From Bugulina stolonifera (taxonomy: Eukaryota; Bryozoa; Gymnolaemata; Cheilostomatida; Bugulidae): a stretch of DNA of 64,000 nt. Position numbers and translations under genes: made by a program. Below the pieces are notes generated by a model, which had not been told where the DNA came from, did no database searches, and saw only the letters and a program-made list of their open reading frames with translations. Positions 1 to 12,595 of this stretch are shown piece after piece. Location: contig OW285192.1 in the NCBI GenBank assembly GCA_935421135.1, forward strand, positions 18,701,001 to 18,765,000, written 5' to 3'. Within the stretch, counting starts at the first letter, position 1. Every line of letters starts with the position of its first letter.

Positions 1-2070
1 CTGCAGTAAAATCATTGTGAATCACTCAAATGTATGATAATAAAAATCAATAATGGAAGTAGCTTTACAGTGGATAATGGCGCGCAGCACAAATGTCAAC
101 TATCAGACGCTCTGATTGGTCAGTTAGAAGGATAAAGTGAATGTGTGTCAGGGACTAGGAATTCCAGTAAACCACATGTTTGCTCACTCTACATGGTTGG
201 AAATTAGCTCAGCTACTTCATGGCCTAGTTTGCTCAAGTAAATCTACTGGTATAGGCTACTATTGACTGAAGATGCAAAGTGAGGGGAATCGTCCCCCCA
301 TGGAATAACTGTGAATATGAAATTAGGTCAGGCTGTTAGCTGCTTCTGCTATATAGGATATGATATGTAATATACGCAGGCCTACATATACACCACATAT
401 ACTAGAGATATTGTTATGATATAATAACTTTCCTTATAGGGTCAGCTAGTGATTAAATAAATTGACGGAAAATAAAAGTTACAACTGATAAATTTTTTCT
501 CATTTTAGGACGAGGGTATGCTCGGAGAGAAACAAGTAGCTATTGTATCATGACGACATGTTGTGACATACTGTAATCAATACAAGCGTCCCCAGAAGAC
601 AAGAGTAAAGGAGTAATAGCTAAGTACAAGCAGTGGCTCTACACCACTACCCACAATTCTATGCAGCAGATAGTCCGTCCACCAACAGAAGACACTTTGA
701 ACAGTTGACCAGACTGTGATGGTAAATTGTCATAGTGACAGTAAAATGAGATACTTATATTGTATGAGCCTTGTATAGCTGCTCTACCAAACCCATTGTA
801 ATAGTTGAGATCATTAAATATATGCCACTGGCTGTCAACTGTCTACTCCACTGCTGTTCATATAATTATAGTCTTTGAAATTCACACAACAAACCTTTCA
901 TGGGACTATGGGATCTGACTCAAAAGTTGAGGATTGTTCCCTGCAGTGGATTAGATGGGGAACTACTACTACTATCAAACACTGGCCATAACTAGCATCA
1001 GTAGAAAGGGATGCTGTTGCGGTAGAGCTGTGGTTGACACCTCACCACTAAACTATTCACAGCTGGTACCACTAAACATTACAAGTTATACCGTAATGGC
1101 AGCCAATGGCAGCTGTAAGCAGCTCTGGTATCTACTAATGAGTTTTAAATCATGTTAAAAATTCCCTCCAAGAGGCCCAAAAATGCCTTTACTACAGGAA
1201 GTGGATGGGGGCAGACTGACTGGTAGAACAACTCCCGCAAGCATGACCAGTGTGTACTTTGCTCAGTCCACTTGGTCGGGGCAAGAAGGCTGACAGATGA
1301 ATCATAATGAACAGTTGCTGGAATAGCTAGTGCTTCATTCATTGATTATGTAATTATCATGTCATTTAGAAGCAGCATGTTTGATTCATAAACAAACAAT
1401 ATTTACAGCAGCATTGAGTCAGACATTGCTACGAGTCACTGCAAACTGAACACAAAAGTCTAAGATTCAAGATGGCTTCCATAAAGTTTTAAATTTGATG
1501 AAGTGAATCTGACTAAATGAGGATGGATGAGTTTGAAAGTAATGATGAGTAAACTAGACTGGGGGAAGTTAGACTCTAATCTCTTCATTGTCTGTTAATG
1601 ACATTAACTAGCAGCTAAACAAATAACATACAGCACCAGTTAGAGCTTTGAAATGCAATGCCATCAGTATTACAGACTGCAACCAGCTCAAACAAAGAGG
1701 AGACTGATGTAGTTGATAAAACTACTGGAATTCAAGTGGTGAAGACAGATAGAGTTCAATGCTATCCCAGTAACCATATATAAATACCTCAGTGAGCTAT
1801 CTCAGTAGAATTCAAATCATGAAATAATAAATTATTAAACAAAAAATATGAATTTGTATGACTAATAAGTAATTAAAGAATAGACACTGGTGTATCATTA
1901 TTTCATTACAACACTTTCATAACAAAATATTAGCATATCCAAGTATTGTACAATGGCACCACGGTGGATCGATCTGCTGGAGACATTACTTGAATCGAGC
2001 CGGATGAGGTACCAAAATCCATGTAGAAACCCCAGAGTCAATTTACAAAACGAAGAGGGAAGTTGACTGG

Positions 2071-2238
2071 AGTGTACAGTGGGGAGGACTTGACAGGAGT
2101 GTACAGTGGGGAGGAGGAGGAGGGGGACTTGACAGGAGTGTACAGTGGGAAGGAGGAGGAGGGGGACTTTACAGGAGTGTACAGTGGGGAGGAGGAGGTG
2201 GGGGACTTGACAGGAGTGTACAGTGGGGAGGAGGGGAC
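2071..2238. repeat. 39-bp tandem repeat, about 4 copies
   Basis: Direct repeats built on GGAGTGTACAGTGGGGAGGA followed by a GGA-rich tract and GACTTGACA. The first unit is shorter, lacking part of the GGA tract. The period is a multiple of three, so short reading frames stay open on both strands (TGVYSGEEEEGDL-like on +), which I regard as a by-product. Confidence 0.85.
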
Positions 2239-2669
2239 AAGAGCCATATTATCCGTCAGTATCAGTTACAATACTGAGAGACTGAAACCCCTAAAGTACA
2301 GTCAAACTTATTTGAACATCTAATGACATTATGGTAGAGAGAAAGAGGCAGCTAAAGCTGTTTACATATTGAAATTTATGTAGCCACTAATTACTAATCA
2401 AGCAACCATCTGCTGACTTGCTACTCGGAACAAAGGTAGGCTAAACCCTGCAACTGTAATGGCTGCTGTGCTGTACGTCTGCAGCAGAAGACAGCTGTGA
2501 TGCAAGCCTCCACTCACCAACTGCTAATATCAAAAGGAAATGCACCAGTACACATGGTGGGCTTGCTAATGAGAAGGTTTCCAGCCAAACACACCTTAAT
2601 TACAAGTGTTATGTAATAGTTTGTCTTTGGTTATGAGAATTTATGTATTGCATCAGAGTTGCCCATCTA

Positions 2670-2730
2670 CTATGAACCAAATAGTCCACAATGAACCAAA
2701 TAGTCCACTACCAACCAAATAGTACACTAG
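2670..2730. repeat. About 20-bp tandem repeat, 3 copies
   Basis: Three neighbouring copies of a unit close to TGAACCAAATAGTCCAC, the third diverged (CAACCAAATAGTACAC). No gene is visible around it. Confidence 0.7.
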
Positions 2731-4410
2731 CATACAAGATGAGGTAGATAAATTCGGAGAAATTGTAGAAGAAGTGTTCTTTTGCATCTAAACTCAAGTG
2801 TAACTAGCGTTTGCATTTCATATTATTAATCTATAAATAAATATCAATAAGTATGTTGTTTGGTAGAAATCGTTGGCAATGAAGTCTATCATTTGGAAAC
2901 GTGACAAGAAGAGGAGCTAGATATCATGATTACAATGATGGTGATCTATAATTACATTCTATGCATCTAAATCTATAAGCACGTTGGCATAGCTGGAGAA
3001 GGAGCACTTTCCCTTCTAACACTAACACTTTACTGCCATCCAACCTAACGCCTGTTTCATACATTGAATACAGCTGTTCAAGAAGTCACCCAAGTTCCTC
3101 CTCCAACATAACACCGTACAGGGTAGGAGTATGATTGCTAGGGCCAGTCATCTCTCCCATTTCATCTGCTTTGGTTAATTTTTATGAGCGCCATCACACC
3201 TTGTATTCAACTCCTGAGCAGTCCAGTGTTTTGAGCAAGGGTGTTTGTTGGGTATGCAGTGAGGATATCAAAGAGAACTAGATATTAGATACTAGACCAC
3301 TAGTCTCCACTAGGTACTGCAGTTACTGTACTATTACTAGGCCCCTTCTATAAAGCTGACAGTACCGGTACCCCTTCAAACCTGTGGGTAATTGCCTTTC
3401 AACTAGGACAAGCAGTTGAATGCTATTCCTCCCTTTATAAAGCCACAAAATCATGAGCCCTGAATAAACAGGCAGACAATGGATAAAGTCAGTTACAATA
3501 CAATTAGATGTACAAAGAGTGAAATATCTTCACTTTGAGAGATAGGAGAGAGGCTCCGGCTTAGATGGCAATAGGAAACAAACAAGCCATCAGAGACTAC
3601 ACTACCCATTGCCTGAAATAAGAGGGGAGCCTATCAACAATCCAGTTTTCAGCTGACAAGTTGAAGCTGAATACGATCTAGGAGAATGTCTTGCAACACC
3701 AGAGTAACTGGATTAGACAGTCTGTGCGCTGGTTGAGCCAGTTGTTGGTAGGATCCATCAATCAACATCCCAGTGCATATACAGGACCCCAAACAAAGAT
3801 CCTGTGTTAATCAATCACCAAGTTACACAATAAACCTGAAACATGACATTACCAACTTCCCAAATTGTTTTATTGTAATCCATAATTAAAAAATACAATG
3901 GAAGGCTAAACAAGTTACTGCCACCCCAACTTTTGCAGTTGCACCACTATAAAATCTGAGAACAAAGGCTACCAATAATAACTTGTCAATGATGAACTGT
4001 TAGATGAATACACAGGCAACCAGCAGCTGTAACAACTATGTGACACTTTGAGCAACTAGTAAACAAGATGGAACCCTACTAGACCACTTGGAACTAGAGG
4101 AGATTGTGTGACCTCACCAGATAACAGTCTGTTTCACCATACAGTCTCTAGCATTGGTCAACTGAACGAATACTACAATCATTATCTTGGCATTCAGTAT
4201 CCATTCAGCTATTGTGTAACAAGATAAACTACTGGAAATCATCACAACAATAACATACATACACATTCAGTGCAGCTACAATGGGCTAAAATCTGTTATA
4301 ATTCTGGTTGTCATCTCCATGCTGGTTAAAATATCATCAATGTCTGTACTGACTCTATTAAGGGATCCTACACAGCTAGAGATGGGTGGGTCATTGGCTG
4401 TCGCTAGTGC

Positions 4411-4610
4411 AGACAAACGGGGTAGATATGGGGCAGTGGAACGTACCAATGGCACAGATAGATAGACGTAGATATGGGGCAGTGGAACGTATCAATGGCA
4501 CAGACAGACGGGGTAGATATGGGGCAGTGGAACGTACCAATGGCACAGACAGACGGGATAGATATGGGGCAGTGGAACGTACCAATGGCACAGATAGACA
4601 ACGTAGACAA
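4411..4610. repeat. 45-bp tandem repeat, about 4 copies
   Basis: Units carry GGTAGATATGGGGCAGTGGA and ACGTACCAATGGCAC. The period is 45 bp and units begin near 4411, 4456, 4501 and 4546. Being a multiple of three, it keeps several frames open on both strands without any sign of a real protein. It lies 3' of the acidic-protein exon and could be inside an intron of that gene. Confidence 0.85.
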
Positions 4611-4879
4611 AAACCTTCATAGAATGCAATTTTCTATTTTCTGGTCATTACAAATACATGTACATGCAGGGACCCTAGCAATAATTATTCATACCCATAG
4701 TAGCTCTACATGTTGTTGGTGTAATTGGGTCATAGGATACCCATATAATATTATTAAATTATTAATTATTACTATTAACTATAATAATCTTCTATAACAA
4801 TAACTATTAGCATAGGTCAACATTATTTTATCAAAATTTCGATAAACTTGAACAAGTACAACAAACAATAGATAATACA

Positions 4880-5233
4880 CTATGCTGAGCACTTACATTC
4901 ACCATTGCCTTCTGGTATTTCTATAGGTTCTGGTGCAGGTGCCTCCTCTGCTGCCTCCTCTGCTACGTCCTCTGTAGTCTCAGCAGCTGCAGCAGTCTCA
5001 CCAGCTGCTTCTTCAGTTTTCTTCTCCTCTGCAGTTTCCTTTTTTGCTTCCTCTTCTGAGGGTTCCTCACCACCTTCTGCTTTTGGCGTTTCTTCTACAG
5101 TGGCATTTTCTGGCTCTTTAGCTGCCTCTGTGGTAGTTGCTGGTTCGGCAGCAGTTTCAGCTGATGGTTCAGGTGCAGCTACTTCTGCTACAGGGGTTGG
5201 TTCACTAGGAGTTTCTGCCTTGGTATCAGACAT
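4880..5233 (-). CDS. Ala/Glu/Pro-rich acidic protein, probably an N-terminal exon
   Basis: The reading frame starts MSDTKAETPSEP and continues as about 110 residues dominated by Ala, Glu, Thr and Pro, with EE(A/K) runs. I see no domain, signal peptide or membrane segment, so it is probably intrinsically disordered. If unspliced it would end ...GNGECKCSA at 4880. However, the codons just before the stop read GAAT then GTAAGTGC, a near-perfect 5' splice donor at 4896/4897, so the last few residues are more likely intron and the exon would end at 4897 in phase 1. I could not find the following exon. The skewed composition also keeps an antisense frame open (Ser/Ala-rich), which I reject. Family unknown; the biased composition makes similarity searches unreliable. 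Confidence 0.6.
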   Translation of the reverse strand: MSDTKAETPSEPTPVAEVAAPEPSAETAAEPATTTEAAKEPENATVEETPKAEGGEEPSEEEAKKETAEEKKTEEAAGETAAAAETTEDVAEEAAEEAPAPEPIEIPEGNGECKCSA

Positions 5234-7020
5234 TTTGGAAAGTTATTGAAGGCTGGTAAAGAAATGGTTTCACAGATATAGATAAATGGCTTCAGTCCAG
5301 GCTGAGCAGGAATTAGCTAATAAACAGCGCTTTTCAGTCACACGTGATGAAAGGCAGACAATGGCAACGTGCTCAAAGAGTGCTAACAAATAATGTTCAT
5401 TATCAAAAGAAGAGGGCGGAGCTAAGAGCAGCATTACAGTTGTGGGCGGGACTATCACGAATGCGTTCGATTCAATCATCAACAAAACAGTATATATGCC
5501 TACAAAAGCAGGTCAGAAGTGCAGAAATGTGTGTCAGATAAAAGAATTTGGTTGACTCACCAGAAAATATTAAAAATCTAAACAGTTGTGTATACCAGAC
5601 CACAGATTAGATAAAATGCTTGTATGTTATGACTATGGGGTATTTGCAGCTCAGTGCAAAAAATAACCATAGTCCATTTTATTACAAACTGGTACTATGA
5701 GCTATCTACAGTACTTTCTCATGGCTATAGGTGCCTTTGCTGAAGATATTGACTTATTTCCTTATTTGGTAATTGCAACCGAAAAGTGTATTTACTGTAA
5801 AATTAATAAATATACCATAATATGAATGTATATGTGCACCTGGTATGAAGATGGGAGCTATCTTATCCTGAAATAGGCCTATCTAATACACAATACAGCA
5901 CATGGCTCATGACTAAGTTGATCCACAAGTCCATTCTGGCAGAGCTCATGGCTCTGCATTCTGGCAATTCTCCATTCTCCTAGCACTAGTACATGAATGG
6001 ATAACTTCTATTCCCCTAGCACTAGTACATGAATGGATAACTCCTATACGTTGAATAGCGTGTACATGTACATGTACATGTAGATAAGCCAGGGACTTGT
6101 GGTATTGTCAGAAACGCTTGTGTTTCAGAGTGACTGACAAATGAAGTGATTCCCAGGTCAGCCATATTGATATTACTATTTATGGCAGTAGAGCAGGATA
6201 TCTACATGTATTTGTATTTGAAATGAGAGTCTCTTCAGATGGTAGACTGTATTATGGTCAGAGCAGAACCAACACCTCTCTTGTATTGTATTCTATATCA
6301 AGTGGATTGTCATCTAGTCATATATATCTATATATATTCTAAATTATACACATAGTACTAGAGTAATATGTGAGAGGGTCTACAACTCTATATACAGCCA
6401 CATGCCTTGTATTACAAATCATATAGAGACAGGAAATAAAACAATGACAGGAATTCAAGTAGGAATAATGCCTCTGGAATGTGACCTAAATAGTTGTACC
6501 ATATTTCTGCTGTTTTACTCAACAATAATAATTATTAGTTAAATGAGTTGAAATTCCAATTGCATACTCACACTGACTTATTGGTTTATTGTTTCTACTC
6601 ATTCTGAGACAGAAATTATTGTTCACAGTTAACCACGTCTCCAATGGTACACTAACATAAAGTAAAATACCTACCAAAGCTGATATCCATATTATAAGCT
6701 ATATACATTATTACAGTGTGGCCCATGGGACTAGTACTGCATGCCCACACGGTGTATGTGTATGCATACCAAATATATCAGTTAGATATTTTAGCAAATA
6801 AATATTTAGTAACAGATTTCGAGGTTGAGTCATGTGTTTTGTCTTGAGAAAGTATTTGAGTTTTTCAAGCCTTGAAAACAATGGCTTTAGCCCACAGTAC
6901 TCCTAGTGCTACCCATATGTATTCTGTCTGGTTGCATAAGTGATATGTTATCCCCTCTCCTCAGGTAGGACGACAGTCTACAGTAATATATATATAGTAC
7001 TAATCTAGCCCACGTACCAT

Positions 7021-7220
7021 ATTATTCCCTTTGTAACATATACAGATATATGCTATATATACAGCTACCTGTATATGCTACCACATTCCCTTAGTAATAT
7101 ATACAGCTATATGCTGCCATATTCCCTTGGTAATATATACAGCTATATGCTATTCCCTTAGTAATATATACAGCTATAATATGCTATTCCCTTAGTAATA
7201 TATACAGCTACTGTATATAC
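7021..7220. repeat. Degenerate repeat of about 30 bp
   Basis: Five or six imperfect copies built on CCCTTAGTAATATATACAGC followed by TATATGCTAT. Spacing varies because short AT pieces are gained and lost. Confidence 0.65.
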
Positions 7221-9014
7221 TGACCCTATTATGAAGAAATAGATTCCTCCAGATACATACTTCTACATAGATGTGGCTCACCAATGCAATGTGTTTGTCT
7301 CTCCATTTCAACTGGTTTACACAGTACAGAATGTAGATGGTACCAATATTTTCCATTAGGTGCAATACCACATAATTTCACTTAGCCTTAGGTAATTAGT
7401 TACATGTTTGTAATGGAGAAACACCATATACATGTATAATGGAGAAACACCATATACATGTAATGGAGAAGACAACTTTTCAATTAGGAATTTGTCAAAA
7501 TTATGCATAAAATTGCACCCTACTTCCAGGTTTTAGAACATGAACATACAAAACACAAACTAAAAATAGTTAAGATTCTTACTACAATTTCTTAAAACTT
7601 GGGTTGAAACTAACATTCATGACTGACATGTATGTACATAGTTCCTCTTATGCTACCAGGTCTGTAACATGTAAAGCTCTTGTTTGTGGGCTTAGACATC
7701 AGCCAGGTTCCAACTTTTGCTAAGCTACTGCGACACAATTGCAAAAGTTCTGTAAAAGTTACATTGAGCCCATGCAGTCATTTACTGGGCAATAAGATTT
7801 TAGTTCCTGGTTCCAGGGTTAGACAACTCCAAAATCCTATTACTCATTATAAGTAGATAAGCCTTCCTGTTACTCACTATTAATAATAGCCTTCATACAT
7901 GTAAGAATGATGTACAATCCTGTCCATACGAATTATGTTACTACGGAGTATTCCCTACTAACTGTATACAATAACAATAGTATTCACTACTGGGATGAAT
8001 AATATGTAGTATCCACAGTGTATTTACATCATGTCCAACTTCCTACTCCAAGTACTACTGTATTCTATCCAAGTAGCCATAAATATATAAAAAAAGCATG
8101 AATCAAATCCATTCTGCAAGCACACAAGCCTTATATAGCACAACTAATACAGTACGACAATCAGTGTGAACTAATCACACTATAGATATGGATGACGTAA
8201 CTCCATAACCTCCTTATCAGTCTAATGTAATTTCAACAGTTGTAAGCAGTAAATGATAATACAGTTGGGATCTCTATTTATTGACAGATAAATTATAATT
8301 CAACACAATAATATGAAAATACAAACGCTGATAATGATGTACAATGTAATAGAGCAAGTCAATTTAAATACAATACAAAACAAACAACATAACCTAACGG
8401 CAAGGATGTGTATTATTATAATAGTTGTAGTACAGTAGTACACTGCCCCAAATGAAACAGAAAAATAAACTCATTTGCTGTAGGTAAGGTTAGAGAATAG
8501 ACTGCTGTCCTACCATCAATTTATGCCACCTGGGGCTGACCCAATAATCCCTGCCCAATAATAACAACAGCCTATAACAATCATGTATAAAATCAAAAAA
8601 TATATGATTTTGTATATTTCTTTGCACATTATTTGAATATTTGCTATCAATCAGATAAGATTAGTGTAATTATGTAACCTAGAGAGGATAAGACCAGTGT
8701 TAAGTCTACACAATTTATAATTACAAGAGATGACAGTTAATAGCATGCACTATTTATTGCATTAATATGCTTGGGAGTTATGCTCCCTATCAACAGATGA
8801 CCCCAAAATTTCAATAACTAGTACCACCTATTTAGTAATAAAACCACTCACTAGGGAAAACTAGTGTGAATTAAAGAACTGTTAAAAGGGTGAAGTTATT
8901 AATTATTTAATTATCCTAGATTGTTATGTTATGGTCAATGGCTCACAACAGGCATACAATACAGTCACATACAGCAAGTTGAATTGAATGTAAGAGCCTC
9001 GACCACACAATCAT

Positions 9015-9132
9015 ATTAGAATGCCTCTATAATATACATGTACATACATGTTACGTGTATAACTATAACTACTATTAGAATGCCTCTATAATATATATGT
9101 ACATACATGTTACGTGTATAACCATAACTACT
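9015..9132. repeat. 59-bp direct duplication
   Basis: Two adjacent copies starting ATTAGAATGCCTCTATAATA at 9015 and 9074, differing at only a few positions. Each contains TACATACATGTTACGTGTAT. Confidence 0.85.
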
Positions 9133-9382
9133 ATTGTAGAAGTTGTGCTTTCTTGCTGAAAACTAGCACAGGGAAAGGTAATTCCTAACATGCTACTTGC
9201 TCCTATCACTCCACTAATTCATAAAATCATAAATGAAATCATTCTAATATACTATACTAGCTAGTTCAACTTGGTAGTGGTGGGAACCAGCCAACAGTAT
9301 ATTCTGACCTTAGTCTATATTAGTCTATATAATAACTGTTGATATGTATGGTACTGGCTTTACAAGAGTATTCATAGAGTGG

Positions 9383-9494
9383 TAGAATTAGTCACAGGTA
9401 GAATTAGTTATGTGTAGAATTAGTCACAGGTAGAATTAGTTACTGGTAGAATTAGTTACAGGTAGAATTAGTTACAGGTAGAATTAGTTATGTG
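9383..9494. repeat. 15-bp tandem repeat, about 7 copies
   Basis: Units of GGTAGAATTAGTTAC with variants (GTCACA, TTATGT). It lies about 240 bp 3' of the RFK stop codon, likely in or just beyond the 3' UTR. Confidence 0.8.
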
Positions 9495-9736
9495 TAGGCC
9501 TAATAGTTAGTAAAATTAGTTAGAATAATATTCACGTCGTGGAATGCTAGTGGAGAGTCTATCTAGAACTAGGTATAAACACCAAAGGTGACTATAATAA
9601 TGGTACCAGCAGTGAAGTCAGCCTATTGGATATACGACTAAAAATAACTGCTAGTATAAATAGCATTGCCTATTAAAGGTTGTATGGCATCGCCTATTAA
9701 AGATTGTATAGCACTGCTTATTAAAGGTTGGTGAAG

Positions 9737-10824
9737 TTAGTTGGTGGGTTGAAAGAACTTGTGTTTCCTATATTCATTATACTTATCCTCAGCAAGGGTG
9801 TCTCTGGAGATAGTTATATCGCTAGCAATGGCTGATTTCAGTTCTTCTAATGACTTGAAGTCTAACATTGGCCTTATGTACTCCAGTATCACTACCTACA
9901 GCATAGCACTGCCATGGATACTTGAGTAAACAAATGTCTTAGTATCACTACCTACAGCATAGCATTATCATAGATCGAGTAAACAAATGCCTTAGCATCC
10001 CTACCTTGAAGGTTTGATACATGAAGGAACGTACGGTACCTTAAGGGTTTGCCCATAGAGTAACAAAACATGAGGGAATGTACGGTACCTTGAGGGTTTG
10101 CCCATAGAGTAACTAAACATGAGGGAACGTACGTTACCTTGAGGGTTTGCCCATAGAGTAACTAAACATGAGGTAACGTACGGTACCTTGAGGGTTTGCC
10201 CATAGAGTAACTAAACACGAGAGAGCGTACGGTACTTTGAGGGTTTGCTCATAGAGTAATTAAACATGAGGGAACGTACGGTACCTTGAGGGTTTGCCCA
10301 TAGAGTAACTAAACATGAGGGAACGTACGTTACCTTGAGGGTTTGCCCATAGAGTAACTAAACATGAGGTAACGTACGGTACCTTGAGGGTTTGCCCATA
10401 GAAGTCTTCACTGAACTCTTGCATGATATGAGTCTCCATTGTCCTCTTCTTGTTCTTATAATACGGATTCCAACCGACGCTGAGGCACTAGAAGAAGGAA
10501 GATGGTGCACTGAATTGAGTTAATCCCACCATTACACTTTTTAGTACCATAAAAAAATTACAGTAGATCAGTTACTAAAGCTATCAGCAATGTCAAGTAG
10601 TGACTACAAACCATTGGATAAACAGGACCATTGCTGACCGAAGCGAATCCACAGTAGACACCACATGTAAGTTGTTCGGGTAGGTTATCTACCACATCGT
10701 CTGGTAAATTAGCAGTTGGTATACCCAGTTCCTTACTTCCTCTTCCAAAGCCACTTACAACTGTTCCATTAGCAAAGAAAGGTAACGCTTCCCTTGCAAT
10801 CTTGCCTATTTCTATTGGATCCAT
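9737..10824 (-). CDS. RFK: Riboflavin kinase, 3 exons
   Basis: It phosphorylates riboflavin to FMN with ATP, the first step from vitamin B2 to flavin cofactors, in the cytosol. Exons on the minus strand are 10612-10824, 10383-10487 and 9737-9895, all joined in phase 0, giving 158 residues (human RFK has 155). Exon 1 holds the N-terminal strand and nucleotide-binding motif GFGRGSKELGIPTANLP (about residues 25-41, with the PTAN signature). Exon 2 holds SVGWNPYYKNKKRTMETHIM and DFYGQTLK. Exon 3 holds VVILEYIRPMLDFKSLEEL and ends KFFQPTN. The length and every conserved block fit a complete gene. The start codon is the first Met of the frame. Intron 2 is filled by a 49-bp minisatellite in which every unit repeats the last 20 nt of exon 2 plus its splice donor. 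I chose 10383 as the true exon end because only that copy is contiguous with the exon and keeps phase. Confidence 0.95.
10003..10402. repeat. 49-bp minisatellite duplicating the RFK exon-2 splice donor
   Basis: On the plus strand the conserved core CCTTGAGGGTTTGCCCATAG recurs at about 10039, 10088, 10137, 10186, 10235, 10284, 10333 and 10382, always 49 bp apart, with a degenerate partial copy near 10003. The 10382 copy is the genuine 3' end of RFK exon 2 with its donor. The other seven lie in intron 2 and each reads, in gene sense, TCTATGGGCAAACCCTCAAG then GTACCG or GTAACG, a potential donor. Confidence 0.95.
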
Positions 10825-12595
10825 GTTCTAGATTGACAACATTACAAATCTATAAATTTCTATGAACAAACAGTAACAGTTTGAATTCACAAGTCGAGTA
10901 CTGGATGTACAAGCTGTACAATACAGCACAACCTGGTGATTAGCCTAAGTCAATGATGTAGCTGTTTCACACACGCAGATTCAGTACACAAGCTTAGTTC
11001 ATCATAATATTGCTAAATTTAAAAATTGAACAAGTTTCCACATAAGTGTTGATTAAATTTTCCAGGTCTATTCCACTGATAGTTATCGCCTTTTAAAAAT
11101 TGACTTACAAGGAAATAAAACCAGATTTGAACCTCTCATTCTATCGTCTATTTTAACCCGCAAAATTAATTTAGGTTTGGTAGTCTCCGTAATTAAAATT
11201 TGGTTTGAGCCGCCTAAAATCATAATAGTATGTTTTGCAGTAATAAATCATAATTATCACTCAAACAATTAAATAGTTAAATTTTATTTTTTCAAATTTT
11301 ATTTCAATTTTATTTACATTTGTACAATGTTATAACATTCCATTGGATTGTTGATTGTAAATCGAAAAATTCCGTGCTTTTTATTCTAACAAAAGAGTCA
11401 CAGGTTTCTGACTTGGCAAAACATTAACGTAAATAAGAAATCAGCAAAATGATATACATTGTAAATTATTTCATTTCATTATATTAATGAACATCATCAT
11501 CATGACTGCATCATTATGATTATACAAATCACCAAAATCAGCAAAGGAAGATACCGTAATATAGCCTCTGTCCACGCTCAATGCTCTCATATGCCTTGCA
11601 TTGCCTATTATGATTAACGAGATAATCACCATTTCTCCTTTGTATTTCTGGAGCCAGTGCTAAAACATGTAGGTGTTTTAATAATATATGTATTTTGTAC
11701 AAATAAACAGAGGGCATAATATAACAGATCATTGGCAAGAGTTTAGACTGTTGCGAGGATGTTAATGCGTAACTGCTTTATATGTCTACCTTTATTCAGT
11801 ATTTACGCCGCGAATTAACATTCATTTAACAATATACTAGTTACCAAAGGGGAGGCAATTCCTGTAGACTTTCATTGTTTGTGGTTCTTTTCACTACTAC
11901 TGCACTTCTTCATATTGCACAAGCTATAGCACACAAATGATACAATATTTACAGGTTATTCTTCATTCAAGTGCATTTAAGGTTCCTGAGTGGCTTACCA
12001 TCTATGAGTCAATAAGAGCAGAATTCATGCCAGTTTTTACAGGCAGATCAGGTTTCAGGATCACCAGCATGTAATATTTTACATTGCATATAATTGGGCA
12101 ACACACATGTACCAAATAATGTATGCCACACGCACCTTACATTGCCTATAAAAAACTAGCATGTCAGCCAAAATATCAGTCTTCCCACACTAACCCTTGA
12201 GTCTTTGAACATCACCCTCTCCCCAAGAACAAACAGTTGCTACATCTACAATGTACCTACAAATGTTGGCAATATATAACATGCGCTATACTTTTACTAT
12301 CTGTCATATGTTGTATAACAGTATTATGAACTCAGTCCTTGTGTGTATGGCAATGGCATGTATCTTTATATTCAGCCTCATTTGTTTTACTTTTGCTATC
12401 AGCTGTAGCTGTAGCTGGAAAAGTGAAATTGAGTGCTGCATGTATTTATCCTGATCCCTGAAATGTCTATCTGCACTACAAAGTGATAGTAAAATATAAT
12501 TAGCTTAAATAATTTATAATTACCGAAGTTCATCAACTTTTAAATCAGTTTAGTTTCACTAATGGACACAATGGATATTGATTTGACATACATGT
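10825..12595. other. Intergenic, upstream of RFK
   Basis: I recognise no gene. The sequence is AT-rich with several short open frames lacking similarity or splice context. The RFK promoter should lie at the left end, but I see no clear core promoter motif. Confidence 0.5.

Larger units (their letters stand above)
1..4879. other. Gene-free left flank
   Basis: I see no open reading frame here with a recognisable protein or a convincing exon chain on either strand. The stretch is AT-rich with short low-complexity pieces, and holds three small tandem repeats listed separately. It may contain downstream exons of the acidic protein gene at 4.9-5.2 kb, because that exon ends in a good splice donor pointing into this region, but I could not identify them. 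Confidence 0.5.
5234..9736. other. Gene-free stretch between acidic-protein gene and RFK
   Basis: I see no supported gene. It contains small direct repeats: a duplicated piece with CCTAGCACTAGTACATGAAT near 5975-6045, a run of alternating TACATG units at 6060-6083, and the repeats listed separately at 7.0, 9.0 and 9.4 kb. The right end should include the 3' UTR of RFK. Confidence 0.5.

Noticed and set aside
4905..5249. Plus-strand Ser/Ala-rich 114-codon frame
   Set aside because: Complement of the acidic-protein exon; GC-rich codon bias opens the opposite strand. No start context or splice signals of its own.
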